Assembly (NCBI GenBank): GCA_947624285.1
Contig: CANQJS010000004.1
Coordinates: forward strand, 97,069-161,068
DNA length: 64,000 nt
Direction: 5' to 3'
Source: an uncultured Clostridia bacterium
Lineage (GTDB): Bacteria > Bacillota > Clostridia > Oscillospirales > Acutalibacteraceae
Positions 26,453 through 33,799 of this stretch are shown here, piece by piece. The notes under the pieces are model-generated. The model did not search any database. It worked only from the letters and a program-made list of their open reading frames with translations, and was not told the origin of the DNA. The position numbers and the translations under genes are program-made. Numbering within the stretch: the stretch's first letter is position 1; each line of letters begins with the position of its first letter.

Positions 26453-26472
26453 ATATAACGCCTCTCCGTGCC
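26453..26472 (+). repeat. 20-bp direct repeat, left copy
   Basis: ATATAACGCCTCTCCGTGCC occurs here and again at 27562-27581. The pair brackets about 1.1 kb of unrelated sequence, as an attachment-site pair or deletion junction would. Confidence 0.85.
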
Positions 26473-26477
26473 ACCTA

Positions 26478-26506
26478 TTGATTTTTTAAAATGGTTGTGG
26501 TATACT
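26478..26506 (+). promoter_or_regulatory. Promoter of the structured RNA candidate
   Basis: TTGATT, exactly 17 bases, TATACT. It starts six bases after the left 20-bp repeat. Expected transcription start is about 26513. Confidence 0.65.
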
Positions 26507-26512
26507 ACAAAG

Positions 26513-26646
26513 TGAGCAAGACGGTTTGTGGTTATTCCGTCTGCTTCGGTTGTAGTAATACAACCGTGGTTTGTGTTCCGTGGTTTGTGGTTAATCTGCG
26601 GGATATTATTAGGGGCAGTCTACCTTTACGGTGGGCTGTCTTTTTA
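26513..26646 (+). ncRNA. Structured small RNA candidate of unknown family
   Basis: A roughly 130-base unit follows a near-consensus promoter and ends at an intrinsic terminator. It folds by eye into three hairpins: AGACGG/CCGTCT (26519-26542), CGGTTGT/ACAACCG (26547-26566), and the 11-bp terminator stem (26614-26640) with UUUAC loop and U tract. Between them the motif GGTTTGTGGTT recurs three times with small changes, in mostly single-stranded positions. No convincing reading frame with a ribosome binding site covers it. It shares its 1.1-kb islet with a membrane-anchored protein on the opposite strand. I do not recognise the family. Confidence 0.5.
26614..26646 (+). terminator. Intrinsic terminator of the RNA candidate
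   Basis: GGCAGTCTACC pairs with GGTGGGCTGTC over 11 bp (three G-U pairs), then TTTTTAG. Confidence 0.75.
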
Positions 26647-26791
26647 GTGGTGGATAAACACCATCTCGACGATAACTTTTGTGCAGAACAAATGTTCGAT
26701 GTTTATAATAACACTATTAAGTTTGAATGTCAACACTCAAATGAAATTTTATAGAGATAAAACATTATTATATACTAAGCTACTTTTGTTG

Positions 26792-27373
26792 TTATAAAAT
26801 TCCTTCAAATGATAGTGAACTGTTTTTAATTGGTTCCCAAACATATCGTCCGTAGGGAGGACATTCTGTACACTGTGAAACTGGGACACCATAGGAACTT
26901 AAATCGCGCGACCACCCATCGTTATCGTGTTCATATGAAACAAAGTAGAGCTCATACGGGAATCCATGTGTGCGCAGCTCTTTATCGTACCATTCAAGAA
27001 ATATTCGTAATAGTCTACTATAAGATCTGTTTTCTGATCCGGCAGGTGATTCAAACCCACCAGTTGACACTCCAAATGTGGGGAGTTTGCTTTGCTGTGC
27101 TGTAAGTCCTAAAATTACCATATTATCAGTTGGAATAATGCCACATTCACTTTCAATTCTTTTACGCATATTTATAACATCAGTATCGTTAGACGCAACC
27201 TTTGATTTGTATTGTTCCAAAGCTGAATATTCAATCTGATACTTATTACTAAATTCATATGCTTTGTCATGATCTTCTTTAATAATTTTTTTGAAACTTT
27301 TATTATCAGCCTTATCTTTTAGCTTCATACACATAATTATAGCTCCAAGAATTAATGCTAAAACCAATTCCAT
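26792..27373 (-). CDS. Unknown protein with N-terminal membrane anchor
   Basis: A 193-residue protein with one N-terminal membrane helix (VLALILGAIIMCM) followed by a basic, helical and then mixed soluble region. A conserved-looking core ILGLTAQQSKLPTFGVSTG and a C-terminal segment with GWSRDLSSYG and CTECPPYGRYVWEPI are the only landmarks. The ATG at 27373 is preferred (GGGAG ten bases upstream) over a GTG two codons earlier. It is the only intact gene in the islet bounded by the 20-bp repeats. I do not recognise a family and assign no function. Confidence 0.6.
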   Translation of the reverse strand: MELVLALILGAIIMCMKLKDKADNKSFKKIIKEDHDKAYEFSNKYQIEYSALEQYKSKVASNDTDVINMRKRIESECGIIPTDNMVILGLTAQQSKLPTFGVSTGGFESPAGSENRSYSRLLRIFLEWYDKELRTHGFPYELYFVSYEHDNDGWSRDLSSYGVPVSQCTECPPYGRYVWEPIKNSSLSFEGIL

Positions 27374-27442
27374 AAGCACTCTTCTCCCGTTAAATTTATT
27401 TTCAAAATCAAAGTAAGGGTATTGACGGTTAACCTATGCTCC

Positions 27443-27559
27443 TTAATCAGAAGCGGAACCTATGTTATCACGCGCTTCGTCAATTGACTCAATCGCACCT
27501 TCGAGACAATCAACTGCACTCTCCATCTTCTGAGACCTTTCACTATCTTGCAGATTCAG
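27443..27559 (-). pseudogene. C-terminal remnant of a small mobile-element protein
   Basis: The frame reads LNLQDSERSQKMESAVDCLE and ends NIGSASD before a stop at 27443. The LQ-SER-ME-AVD-LE-AI pattern is typical of the end of short helical proteins encoded on clostridial phages and conjugative elements. The N-terminal part is missing because the sequence is cut at the 20-bp repeat (27562-27581). An internal ATG could make a 27-residue peptide but has no ribosome binding site. Confidence 0.45.
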
Positions 27560-27561
27560 AC

Positions 27562-27581
27562 ATATAACGCCTCTCCGTGCC
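27562..27581 (+). repeat. 20-bp direct repeat, right copy
   Basis: Same 20 bases as 26453-26472. Confidence 0.85.
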
Positions 27582-27629
27582 TTTCGTTTTATTCAGGAAA
27601 TGAGGGCGCTAAACGGCGCTTAAACACAT

Positions 27630-28256
27630 CTAATCAATGAGCAGTTCAACCTCTATATCGTCGTCAACAAGCGCTTTGAATTTTTTGCCGCAGCTTTTGC
27701 TGCCCACGATGCTGCCATAATGATACGGAATAACTTTTTTCGGCTTCATTCTGTTTATAAGCCCCGCCGCCTCGCGGTAATCCATAGTATATGTTCCGCC
27801 TATGGGAACGAAAGCTATATCGGCGTTGATTTCCTGAGCTTCACTTATCGCGTCTATATCGCCCGCAGCATAGATTTTTTTGCCCTCGATTTCGGCAATA
27901 TATCCAAGCCAGCCGTATTCTTTTTTGTGCATCGGCTTATTCGTGTTGTAAGCGGGAACGGCAAGGATTTTAACGCCGAGAATTTCGGCGGTTTCACCGG
28001 GATTCATCGCAAAAATATTCTGCGGCGCAACGCCGATTTTAAGCAGCTCCGCACTCATTGATTTCGGCGCAACGAAAAGCGTGCCCTCTTTTTTTACTTT
28101 CGCAATATCATCGGGCGAAAAATGGTCAAAATGCGGGTGGGTTATGAATATAATATCGGCGTCGTTAGCTTTCGCTTTTATTTTGAACGGGTCAAAATAA
28201 ATCACAATTTCGCTTTCTATTCTCACGCTGCTTTGAGCGTTTATGAAATAACGCAT
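27630..28256 (-). CDS. Metallo-beta-lactamase-fold hydrolase
   Basis: A 208-residue MBL-fold protein with the metal-binding THPHFDHFS, YAAGDID and IPYHYG motifs. It belongs to the short family related to UPF0173/UlaG-like hydrolases; members act on phosphodiester or lactone bonds, and the substrate here is unknown. It starts behind GGGAGG. That ribosome binding site and the 15 bases before it overlap a degenerate copy of the CRISPR repeat (28264-28284), an unusual arrangement. Confidence 0.88.
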   Translation of the reverse strand: MRYFINAQSSVRIESEIVIYFDPFKIKAKANDADIIFITHPHFDHFSPDDIAKVKKEGTLFVAPKSMSAELLKIGVAPQNIFAMNPGETAEILGVKILAVPAYNTNKPMHKKEYGWLGYIAEIEGKKIYAAGDIDAISEAQEINADIAFVPIGGTYTMDYREAAGLINRMKPKKVIPYHYGSIVGSKSCGKKFKALVDDDIEVELLID

Positions 28257-28263
28257 ATTAACC

Positions 28264-28284
28264 TCCCGTATGAAATTACACTAT
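28264..28284 (-). repeat. Degenerate CRISPR repeat at the MBL gene start
   Basis: On the plus strand CTCCCGTATGAAATTACACTA matches the middle of the array repeat (CTACCTTATGAAATTACACTA) with three substitutions, including a 15-base exact run TATGAAATTACACTA. It lies 700 bases beyond the trailer end of the array. Confidence 0.7.
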
Positions 28285-28328
28285 TAGTGCTTAATTGTTG
28301 ACAGGTTTACGCCAAAACCAAATTAGTC

Positions 28329-28535
28329 TTACCTAAGAGCGTTTTCCATCAAAATTACTTCCATTGATTCAGGCTCAACTTCGATTTTCTTTCTAAAATC
28401 ATTTATAAATTTAGTAACCTTATTTGTTTCCTTGTTTATTTCTAAAGTGACATCGGTATCGCCCAAAATTTTCCGATAGGATAATGCCGTTTCATTTCCC
28501 CAATACGGTTCATAACCAAGATCTGAAAGTGTCAT
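28329..28535 (-). CDS. Small protein of unknown function near the CRISPR trailer
   Basis: A 68-residue protein starting MTLSDLGYEPYWGNETALSY. The ATG at 28535 follows AGAGGTG by six bases. It looks like a compact mixed alpha/beta protein with no signal or membrane segment. An open frame extends 33 codons upstream but lacks a ribosome binding site and crosses the degenerate repeat at 28568. No family recognised. Size and location beside a CRISPR array make it a loose anti-CRISPR candidate, without sequence support. Confidence 0.6.
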   Translation of the reverse strand: MTLSDLGYEPYWGNETALSYRKILGDTDVTLEINKETNKVTKFINDFRKKIEVEPESMEVILMENALR

Positions 28536-28567
28536 AATTTCACCTCTCTTTTTGATTGAAAATGTTT

Positions 28568-28594
28568 GTTTTACCGCCTTATGAATTACACTAC
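28568..28594 (-). repeat. Degenerate CRISPR repeat upstream of the 68-residue gene
   Basis: On the plus strand GTTTTACCGCCTTATGA then ATTACACTAC matches the first 28 bases of the array repeat with two substitutions and one deleted base. It sits about 35-60 bases before the ATG at 28535. Confidence 0.8.
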
Positions 28595-28691
28595 CATATC
28601 TTTTCCCCCTTGGCATAGGCGGCTTTCGCTTCATTTAAGCTCATATGTAAAGCGACGCCGCTCCAATAGGGTTGTTTGTCTTTGACCGTTC

Positions 28692-28907
28692 TCAACCATT
28701 CTCATCATCTAATATCTCTTCGACTTCGTATAAAATAATTTCAGAAGTATTGGCAGTAGGATGGCTTTCTATATATGTTGTAAGCATATCTAGGTATTTG
28801 TCGCTTTCTTCGGCGCTTCTCATACTGCAACTTACAAAATCGGAATATGTGTCGGAAACATTTTTTAAAAGCGTCTCAAGCTTTTCAAGTTTCTCTTTTC
28901 TGTCCAT
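28692..28907 (-). CDS. Small acidic helical protein of unknown function
   Basis: A 71-residue product beginning MDRKEKLEKLETLLKNVSDT with predicted helices throughout and an acidic end (EVEEILDDENG). ATG at 28907 has AGGA ten bases upstream; a longer frame from 28928 lacks a site. It ends 70 bases before the last CRISPR repeat. No family recognised. Confidence 0.55.
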   Translation of the reverse strand: MDRKEKLEKLETLLKNVSDTYSDFVSCSMRSAEESDKYLDMLTTYIESHPTANTSEIILYEVEEILDDENG

Positions 28908-28978
28908 CTCTTTTTTTCCTATCTTCATTCAATCTTTAATATATTATAGTCTCCGATATCATGATTTTCAAACCAATA

Positions 28979-31840
28979 GTTTTACTACCTTATGAAATTA
29001 CACTACTCTCAAACTCCTTTTGAATACTGAAGTAAGCAGATCAAGTTTTACTACCTTATGAAATTACACTACTCTCAAACATGCTTCTGCAGATACTCCG
29101 TTAATATTCCGTTTTACTACCTTATGAAATTACACTACTCTCAAACTGGCGTTCTTTCTAACATCGATAGTTATGTGTTTTACTACCTTATGAAATTACA
29201 CTACTCTCAAACAATATCGATTGAATATCTTGAAAAATTAAAGTTTTACTACCTTATGAAATTACACTACTCTCAAACTGCGTTTCATATATATGCCCAC
29301 TAAACAAGTTTTACTACCTTATGAAATTACACTACTCTCAAACGGTACCGCGCGCGCGCTATCAGTAACTCCTGTTTTACTACCTTATGAAATTACACTA
29401 CTCTCAAACAGCGTTAAACAAGGATTGGGAAACGGTATAGTTTTACTACCTTATGAAATTACACTACTCTCAAACCATGTGATAAAAATATTCAACTATG
29501 GATAGTTTTACTACCTTATGAAATTACACTACTCTCAAACCGACAAAAAGCGGCTCAACACAAATAGGAGTTTTACTACCTTATGAAATTACACTACTCT
29601 CAAACCTCGTATATGAGAGCGTGAGGCTTTCCATGTTTTACTACCTTATGAAATTACACTACTCTCAAACTCATTTTTGATGACGACAAGTGCTGTGTCG
29701 TTTTACTACCTTATGAAATTACACTACTCTCAAACTGTCTGCAATCACCGGATCACCTGTCCATTGTTTTACTACCTTATGAAATTACACTACTCTCAAA
29801 CGCGAGGGGCTTATCAGCCTATGATGTTCTGTTTTACTACCTTATGAAATTACACTACTCTCAAACACTCGAAAGAGCGGAGCATTAACAAGAACATGTT
29901 TTACTACCTTATGAAATTACACTACTCTCAAACGGATAGTAGGAGCTCTTTTGCCTCTTTCGGTTTTACTACCTTATGAAATTACACTACTCTCAAACTT
30001 AAGTCAGATTTTTAAGTATTTCAAATGGTTTTACTACCTTATGAAATTACACTACTCTCAAACATGGACTTACATGCTTTTAAAAATGATTTTGTTTTAC
30101 TACCTTATGAAATTACACTACTCTCAAACTTTGCCGCCAATCGTTTTGGCAAACATAGTGTTTTACTACCTTATGAAATTACACTACTCTCAAACGAGAG
30201 CAAAAAACTCTGGGCGGCGCAGGTGTTTTACTACCTTATGAAATTACACTACTCTCAAACTATGGACTTACATGCTTTTAAAAATGATTTGTTTTACTAC
30301 CTTATGAAATTACACTACTCTCAAACCTTATTGATGAGTTTCATCTTGAGCTTAATAGTTTTACTACCTTATGAAATTACACTACTCTCAAACGCTTGTG
30401 AGCAGTCATTTAGGCGCTCGTCCGTTTTACTACCTTATGAAATTACACTACTCTCAAACGACGAAGAGCAAGAGCGTAAAGAGCTGAATGTTTTACTACC
30501 TTATGAAATTACACTACTCTCAAACGATGTTGACAGCTTTAGCTTTTTCAAACAGGTTTTACTACCTTATGAAATTACACTACTCTCAAACAAGCACAAG
30601 ATACATTCCGTCTATTCTGCCGTTTTACTACCTTATGAAATTACACTACTCTCAAACAAAAGGATCTCATAAATGATTACAACATTGTTTTACTACCTTA
30701 TGAAATTACACTACTCTCAAACCTCCGCGTCGTCGGGGAGTAAAAGCCCGCTGTTTTACTACCTTATGAAATTACACTACTCTCAAACAAACATATGCCG
30801 AAGCTGAAATTGAAAATAGTTTTACTACCTTATGAAATTACACTACTCTCAAACATCAGCCATTGTCTTTTTATATTCATTTAGTTTTACTACCTTATGA
30901 AATTACACTACTCTCAAACTCCTGTGCCTGTGTCATTTGCAGGTTCAGAGTTTTACTACCTTATGAAATTACACTACTCTCAAACTCGCTGAATTTATTC
31001 ACTTGACATCTCCTATGTTTTACTACCTTATGAAATTACACTACTCTCAAACAAAATCATGTGATTTTCTCCTTTCAAACAAGTTTTACTACCTTATGAA
31101 ATTACACTACTCTCAAACTCCCGCAACAAATTCACTTATGCTTAATTGTTTTACTACCTTATGAAATTACACTACTCTCAAACAATATGGTATTAAAATT
31201 CCAATTAGCAGTTGTTTTACTACCTTATGAAATTACACTACTCTCAAACGTCAAAGAGGACAGCTACGACCGCGACACGGTTTTACTACCTTATGAAATT
31301 ACACTACTCTCAAACTTGTTTCAATCCGCATTTTGGCAAATGGATGTTTTACTACCTTATGAAATTACACTACTCTCAAACAACAGTGCGCGAGATGATG
31401 TTAGCTTTAAGTTTTACTACCTTATGAAATTACACTACTCTCAAACGCCGAGTGCGGCGGGCGAATCGTTGTATATGTTTTACTACCTTATGAAATTACA
31501 CTACTCTCAAACAGTAAAGCGAAAGAAGAATTTAAAGTTGAGTTTTACTACCTTATGAAATTACACTACTCTCAAACAATGTTATATGCTGCCTGTTATG
31601 CGGCAAGTTTTACTACCTTATGAAATTACACTACTCTCAAACGTACCGTGCGTAACGCCTGGTTGCGTTCTCGTTTTACTACCTTATGAAATTACACTAC
31701 TCTCAAACATTATACCACGCCCCAATATTCTGATTTCAGTTTTACTACCTTATGAAATTACACTACTCTCAAACGCTAATGCGCTTCAGACGGTAGCGAC
31801 AAATGTTTTACTACCTTATGAAATTACACTACTCTCAAAC
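28979..31840 (-). CRISPR. Type II-A CRISPR array, 44 repeats and 43 spacers
   Basis: The 36-bp repeat (minus strand begins GTTTGAGAGTAGTGTAATTT and ends GGTAGTAAAAC) recurs 44 times without an observed substitution. Spacers are 29-31 bp, mostly 29 or 30. Orientation is taken from three facts: the tracrRNA anti-repeat pairs with the minus-strand repeat, the ATTTGAG leader end is at the 31840 side, and the cas genes run the same way. The newest spacer is therefore 31775-31804 and the oldest is 29015-29044. Spacers at 30064-30093 and 30261-30290 are the same sequence offset by one base. Spacer 31053-31082 contains, on the minus strand, an AAAGGAG site and ATG, as expected from phage coding starts. 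Confidence 0.99.
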
Positions 31841-31922
31841 CTCAAATCACATGTGAGAATAAACGGCGGACACTGCAAGCCGCCGGGCAATTTCATAAGA
31901 TAATTCTATAATATTACATTTT
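31841..31922 (-). promoter_or_regulatory. CRISPR leader
   Basis: The 82 bases between csn2 and the first repeat. On the minus strand the leader ends ATTTGAG directly at the repeat, matching the leader-anchoring sequence known from type II-A Streptococcus arrays. Just before it is the perfect palindrome TCACATGTGA (31847-31856). A hairpin CGGCGG/CCGCCG (31864-31885) and an 11-base stretch CTTATGAAATT (31889-31899) complementary to the middle of the repeat are also present. A TATTAT box upstream could be the array promoter. Confidence 0.8.
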
Positions 31923-32597
31923 TTATTGCTTTTCAACTATTTCGCACAAATCGCTGTCAACAATATATACCGCCTCCCGATGTGAATTTTCAAAGCATTT
32001 TTTGCTTTCTATCAAAAGAACGCTAACATTCTGATAAACAAGCTCATTGAAAAAAAGTTCCAGTTCCTCAAAAGTAAAGTAACTGTGCAAATTCAAAAAC
32101 ACAAAACATTTGACCGAAGAGTATTTTTTCATAAATTTAACATATTCAAGCAATTTCTCGGGTAAATCTTCATTTTCGAGATTCGGCTTAAGGCATTGAA
32201 TTTTAAATAAATCGGCAAGATCCAGTTCTTCCTTAAAAATAAAATCGCAATCGAAATTTTCGTTGAGATTTTCAAGAAAATTGAGAACATCGGCTTTCAG
32301 CGCCGCCGTTTGCTCTACCATATAATTGCACGCATATACTGTAAAATCCTCATACATCTTTTTTATAAGCGAAGAAGAAAAATCAAGGCTGTAAAGATTA
32401 GGTACGAAAGAAATATTACCCCTAAATTTCAAAGGCTCATAATTTTCGGAAAAAACGATGCCGCAATTTTTAGGGCATTCGGAAAATAAGTTTAATACCG
32501 TATTTCTATACAGCTTTTGATTTTCAATATACAGCGAGCTCACTTTATCGGGAGAAAGCTCTATCGGATCGGTTAAAAAGTCGAAACTTACCATCAT
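31923..32597 (-). CDS. csn2: CRISPR adaptation protein Csn2
   Basis: A 224-residue protein. The C-terminal part FVFLNLHSYFTFEELELFF followed by LLIESKK and IVDSDLCEI is the recognisable Csn2 signature; the N-terminus FDFLTDPIELSPDKVSSLYI also fits. Csn2 forms tetrameric rings on DNA ends and is needed for spacer acquisition; its presence defines subtype II-A. It overlaps the cas2 stop by four bases and is followed directly by the leader. Confidence 0.92.
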   Translation of the reverse strand: MMVSFDFLTDPIELSPDKVSSLYIENQKLYRNTVLNLFSECPKNCGIVFSENYEPLKFRGNISFVPNLYSLDFSSSLIKKMYEDFTVYACNYMVEQTAALKADVLNFLENLNENFDCDFIFKEELDLADLFKIQCLKPNLENEDLPEKLLEYVKFMKKYSSVKCFVFLNLHSYFTFEELELFFNELVYQNVSVLLIESKKCFENSHREAVYIVDSDLCEIVEKQ

Positions 32598-32899
32598 AAT
32601 ATTAAAAGCCTTTCATCACTGTCAACGACATTGCCAACGCTTTTTCCGGACATTATTTCCATTTTTGAATACTGCTTTTCTGTTACGGAAAGTATTTGAA
32701 CTATACCTTTTTCCGGCTGAGCTTTTTTAACTTCGCCGACTATCTGCCCAACCTGTGTGGAATTAAGGGCAAGCTTTGAGTAAACGGATTCCTGTATCAT
32801 CATAAAGCCGCCTTTTATAAGGGATCTTCGGAATTTGCTGTAATTTCGCCTGTCGTCAGCCGTTTCGGTGGGCAAATCAAAAAATACCAAAACTCTCAT
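32594..32899 (-). CDS. cas2: CRISPR-associated protein Cas2
   Basis: A 101-residue ferredoxin-fold protein starting MRVLVFFDLPTETADDRRNY, with the Asp in FFDLP and later GFMMIQESVYSK and GIVQILSVTEKQY. It forms the Cas1-Cas2 integrase core. An in-frame ATG 15 bases upstream would overlap cas1; the internal start matches family N-termini better. Confidence 0.95.
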   Translation of the reverse strand: MRVLVFFDLPTETADDRRNYSKFRRSLIKGGFMMIQESVYSKLALNSTQVGQIVGEVKKAQPEKGIVQILSVTEKQYSKMEIMSGKSVGNVVDSDERLLIL

Positions 32900-32903
32900 A
32901 AAT

Positions 32904-33779
32904 CTATAACTCATAACCGTAAAATCTTATAAGCGCCGTATCATTGCTTTCGATAGCGTCAAAAACGCTTTTTGAATAAATCTTAATTGTGTTGAGCAGG
33001 GACTGTTTTTTTCCGTCAATTATAAATTCCTCGCTCAAAAGTTTGAGGATTCGTTTCTTTTCCTCGCTTTCAAATTTTTCGGGAGAAAGCAATTTAACCG
33101 TTCTGTCGATTATCGGGCGAAAAGGCTCCATAATATCGCAGCCCAAATTGAATTGATTGAACATATTGTTGTGATGCAATCCGAGCATTGTTGAATATCC
33201 GCAGCAAACTATTTCCCTGTTGAAGCAGGAAAGGATAATGCTGTAACCGTAATTAAGCGCGGCATTTATGGGGCACTCATCGCTTCTTGAAAATTTTTTG
33301 CCGAAAAGAGCATTAAAATACACCTTGGCGGAATGCCCCTCTCTGTTTGTTTCATCGTTAAATTCAATTTCATCAATATACGAATAAAGCTTTGACGCCT
33401 CCGGAATTTTAAAATATTCCAGATTAAGAGCCTGCATTTTTATTTTCTGCGTGACGATCGCCGTCCAAACAGCCTGTTTTGAAAGCTCGCTCCATTCAAG
33501 TTGATTTCTGAATTTCAGCGAGCAATCGTGGCAGCCGTAATACGAAACGAGCTCCGACGAGGGATTTTGCTTTTCATCGCAAAAAATCACCTTTATTTTT
33601 TGCTTCGTCAATTCGCTCAACAAAGCGGCGGTAACGGAGGACGCGGTGTTTTCGATTATAAGCACCGATATTTCGCTTATATGCACGCGAACGGAGCCTT
33701 CAAAATCACGCACCACCATATATCCGAGCCTTAAATCAAGCTTTGATGATTTTGAAACCACCACGGTCCTCCAACCCAT
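32904..33779 (-). CDS. cas1: CRISPR integrase Cas1 (type II)
   Basis: A 291-residue protein with an N-terminal beta domain and helical catalytic domain. Metal ligands are in NREGHSAKVYFNALFG (Glu), GYSTMLGLHHNN (His) and DIMEPFRPIID (Glu/Asp). It joins new spacers to the leader-repeat junction. It lies 20 bases after cas9 and runs into cas2. Confidence 0.98.
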   Translation of the reverse strand: MGWRTVVVSKSSKLDLRLGYMVVRDFEGSVRVHISEISVLIIENTASSVTAALLSELTKQKIKVIFCDEKQNPSSELVSYYGCHDCSLKFRNQLEWSELSKQAVWTAIVTQKIKMQALNLEYFKIPEASKLYSYIDEIEFNDETNREGHSAKVYFNALFGKKFSRSDECPINAALNYGYSIILSCFNREIVCCGYSTMLGLHHNNMFNQFNLGCDIMEPFRPIIDRTVKLLSPEKFESEEKKRILKLLSEEFIIDGKKQSLLNTIKIYSKSVFDAIESNDTALIRFYGYEL

Positions 33780-33799
33780 AATTTTATCTCCTTACTTCA

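Noticed and set aside
26491..26754. 87-codon frame over the RNA candidate
   Set aside because: It has no ribosome binding site, starts within the promoter spacer upstream of the predicted transcription start, and crosses the terminator hairpin.
28979..31840. Array transcribed on the plus strand, because the plus-strand repeat begins GTTTTA as in S. pyogenes
   Set aside because: The tracrRNA anti-repeat resembles the plus-strand repeat and therefore pairs with the minus-strand RNA; the ATTTGAG leader end and cas gene direction agree with minus-strand transcription.
29058..31903. Open frames running through the CRISPR array
   Set aside because: Their products are only translations of the 36-bp repeat (YYLMKLHYSQT, VLLPYEITLLSN) joined by spacer codons.
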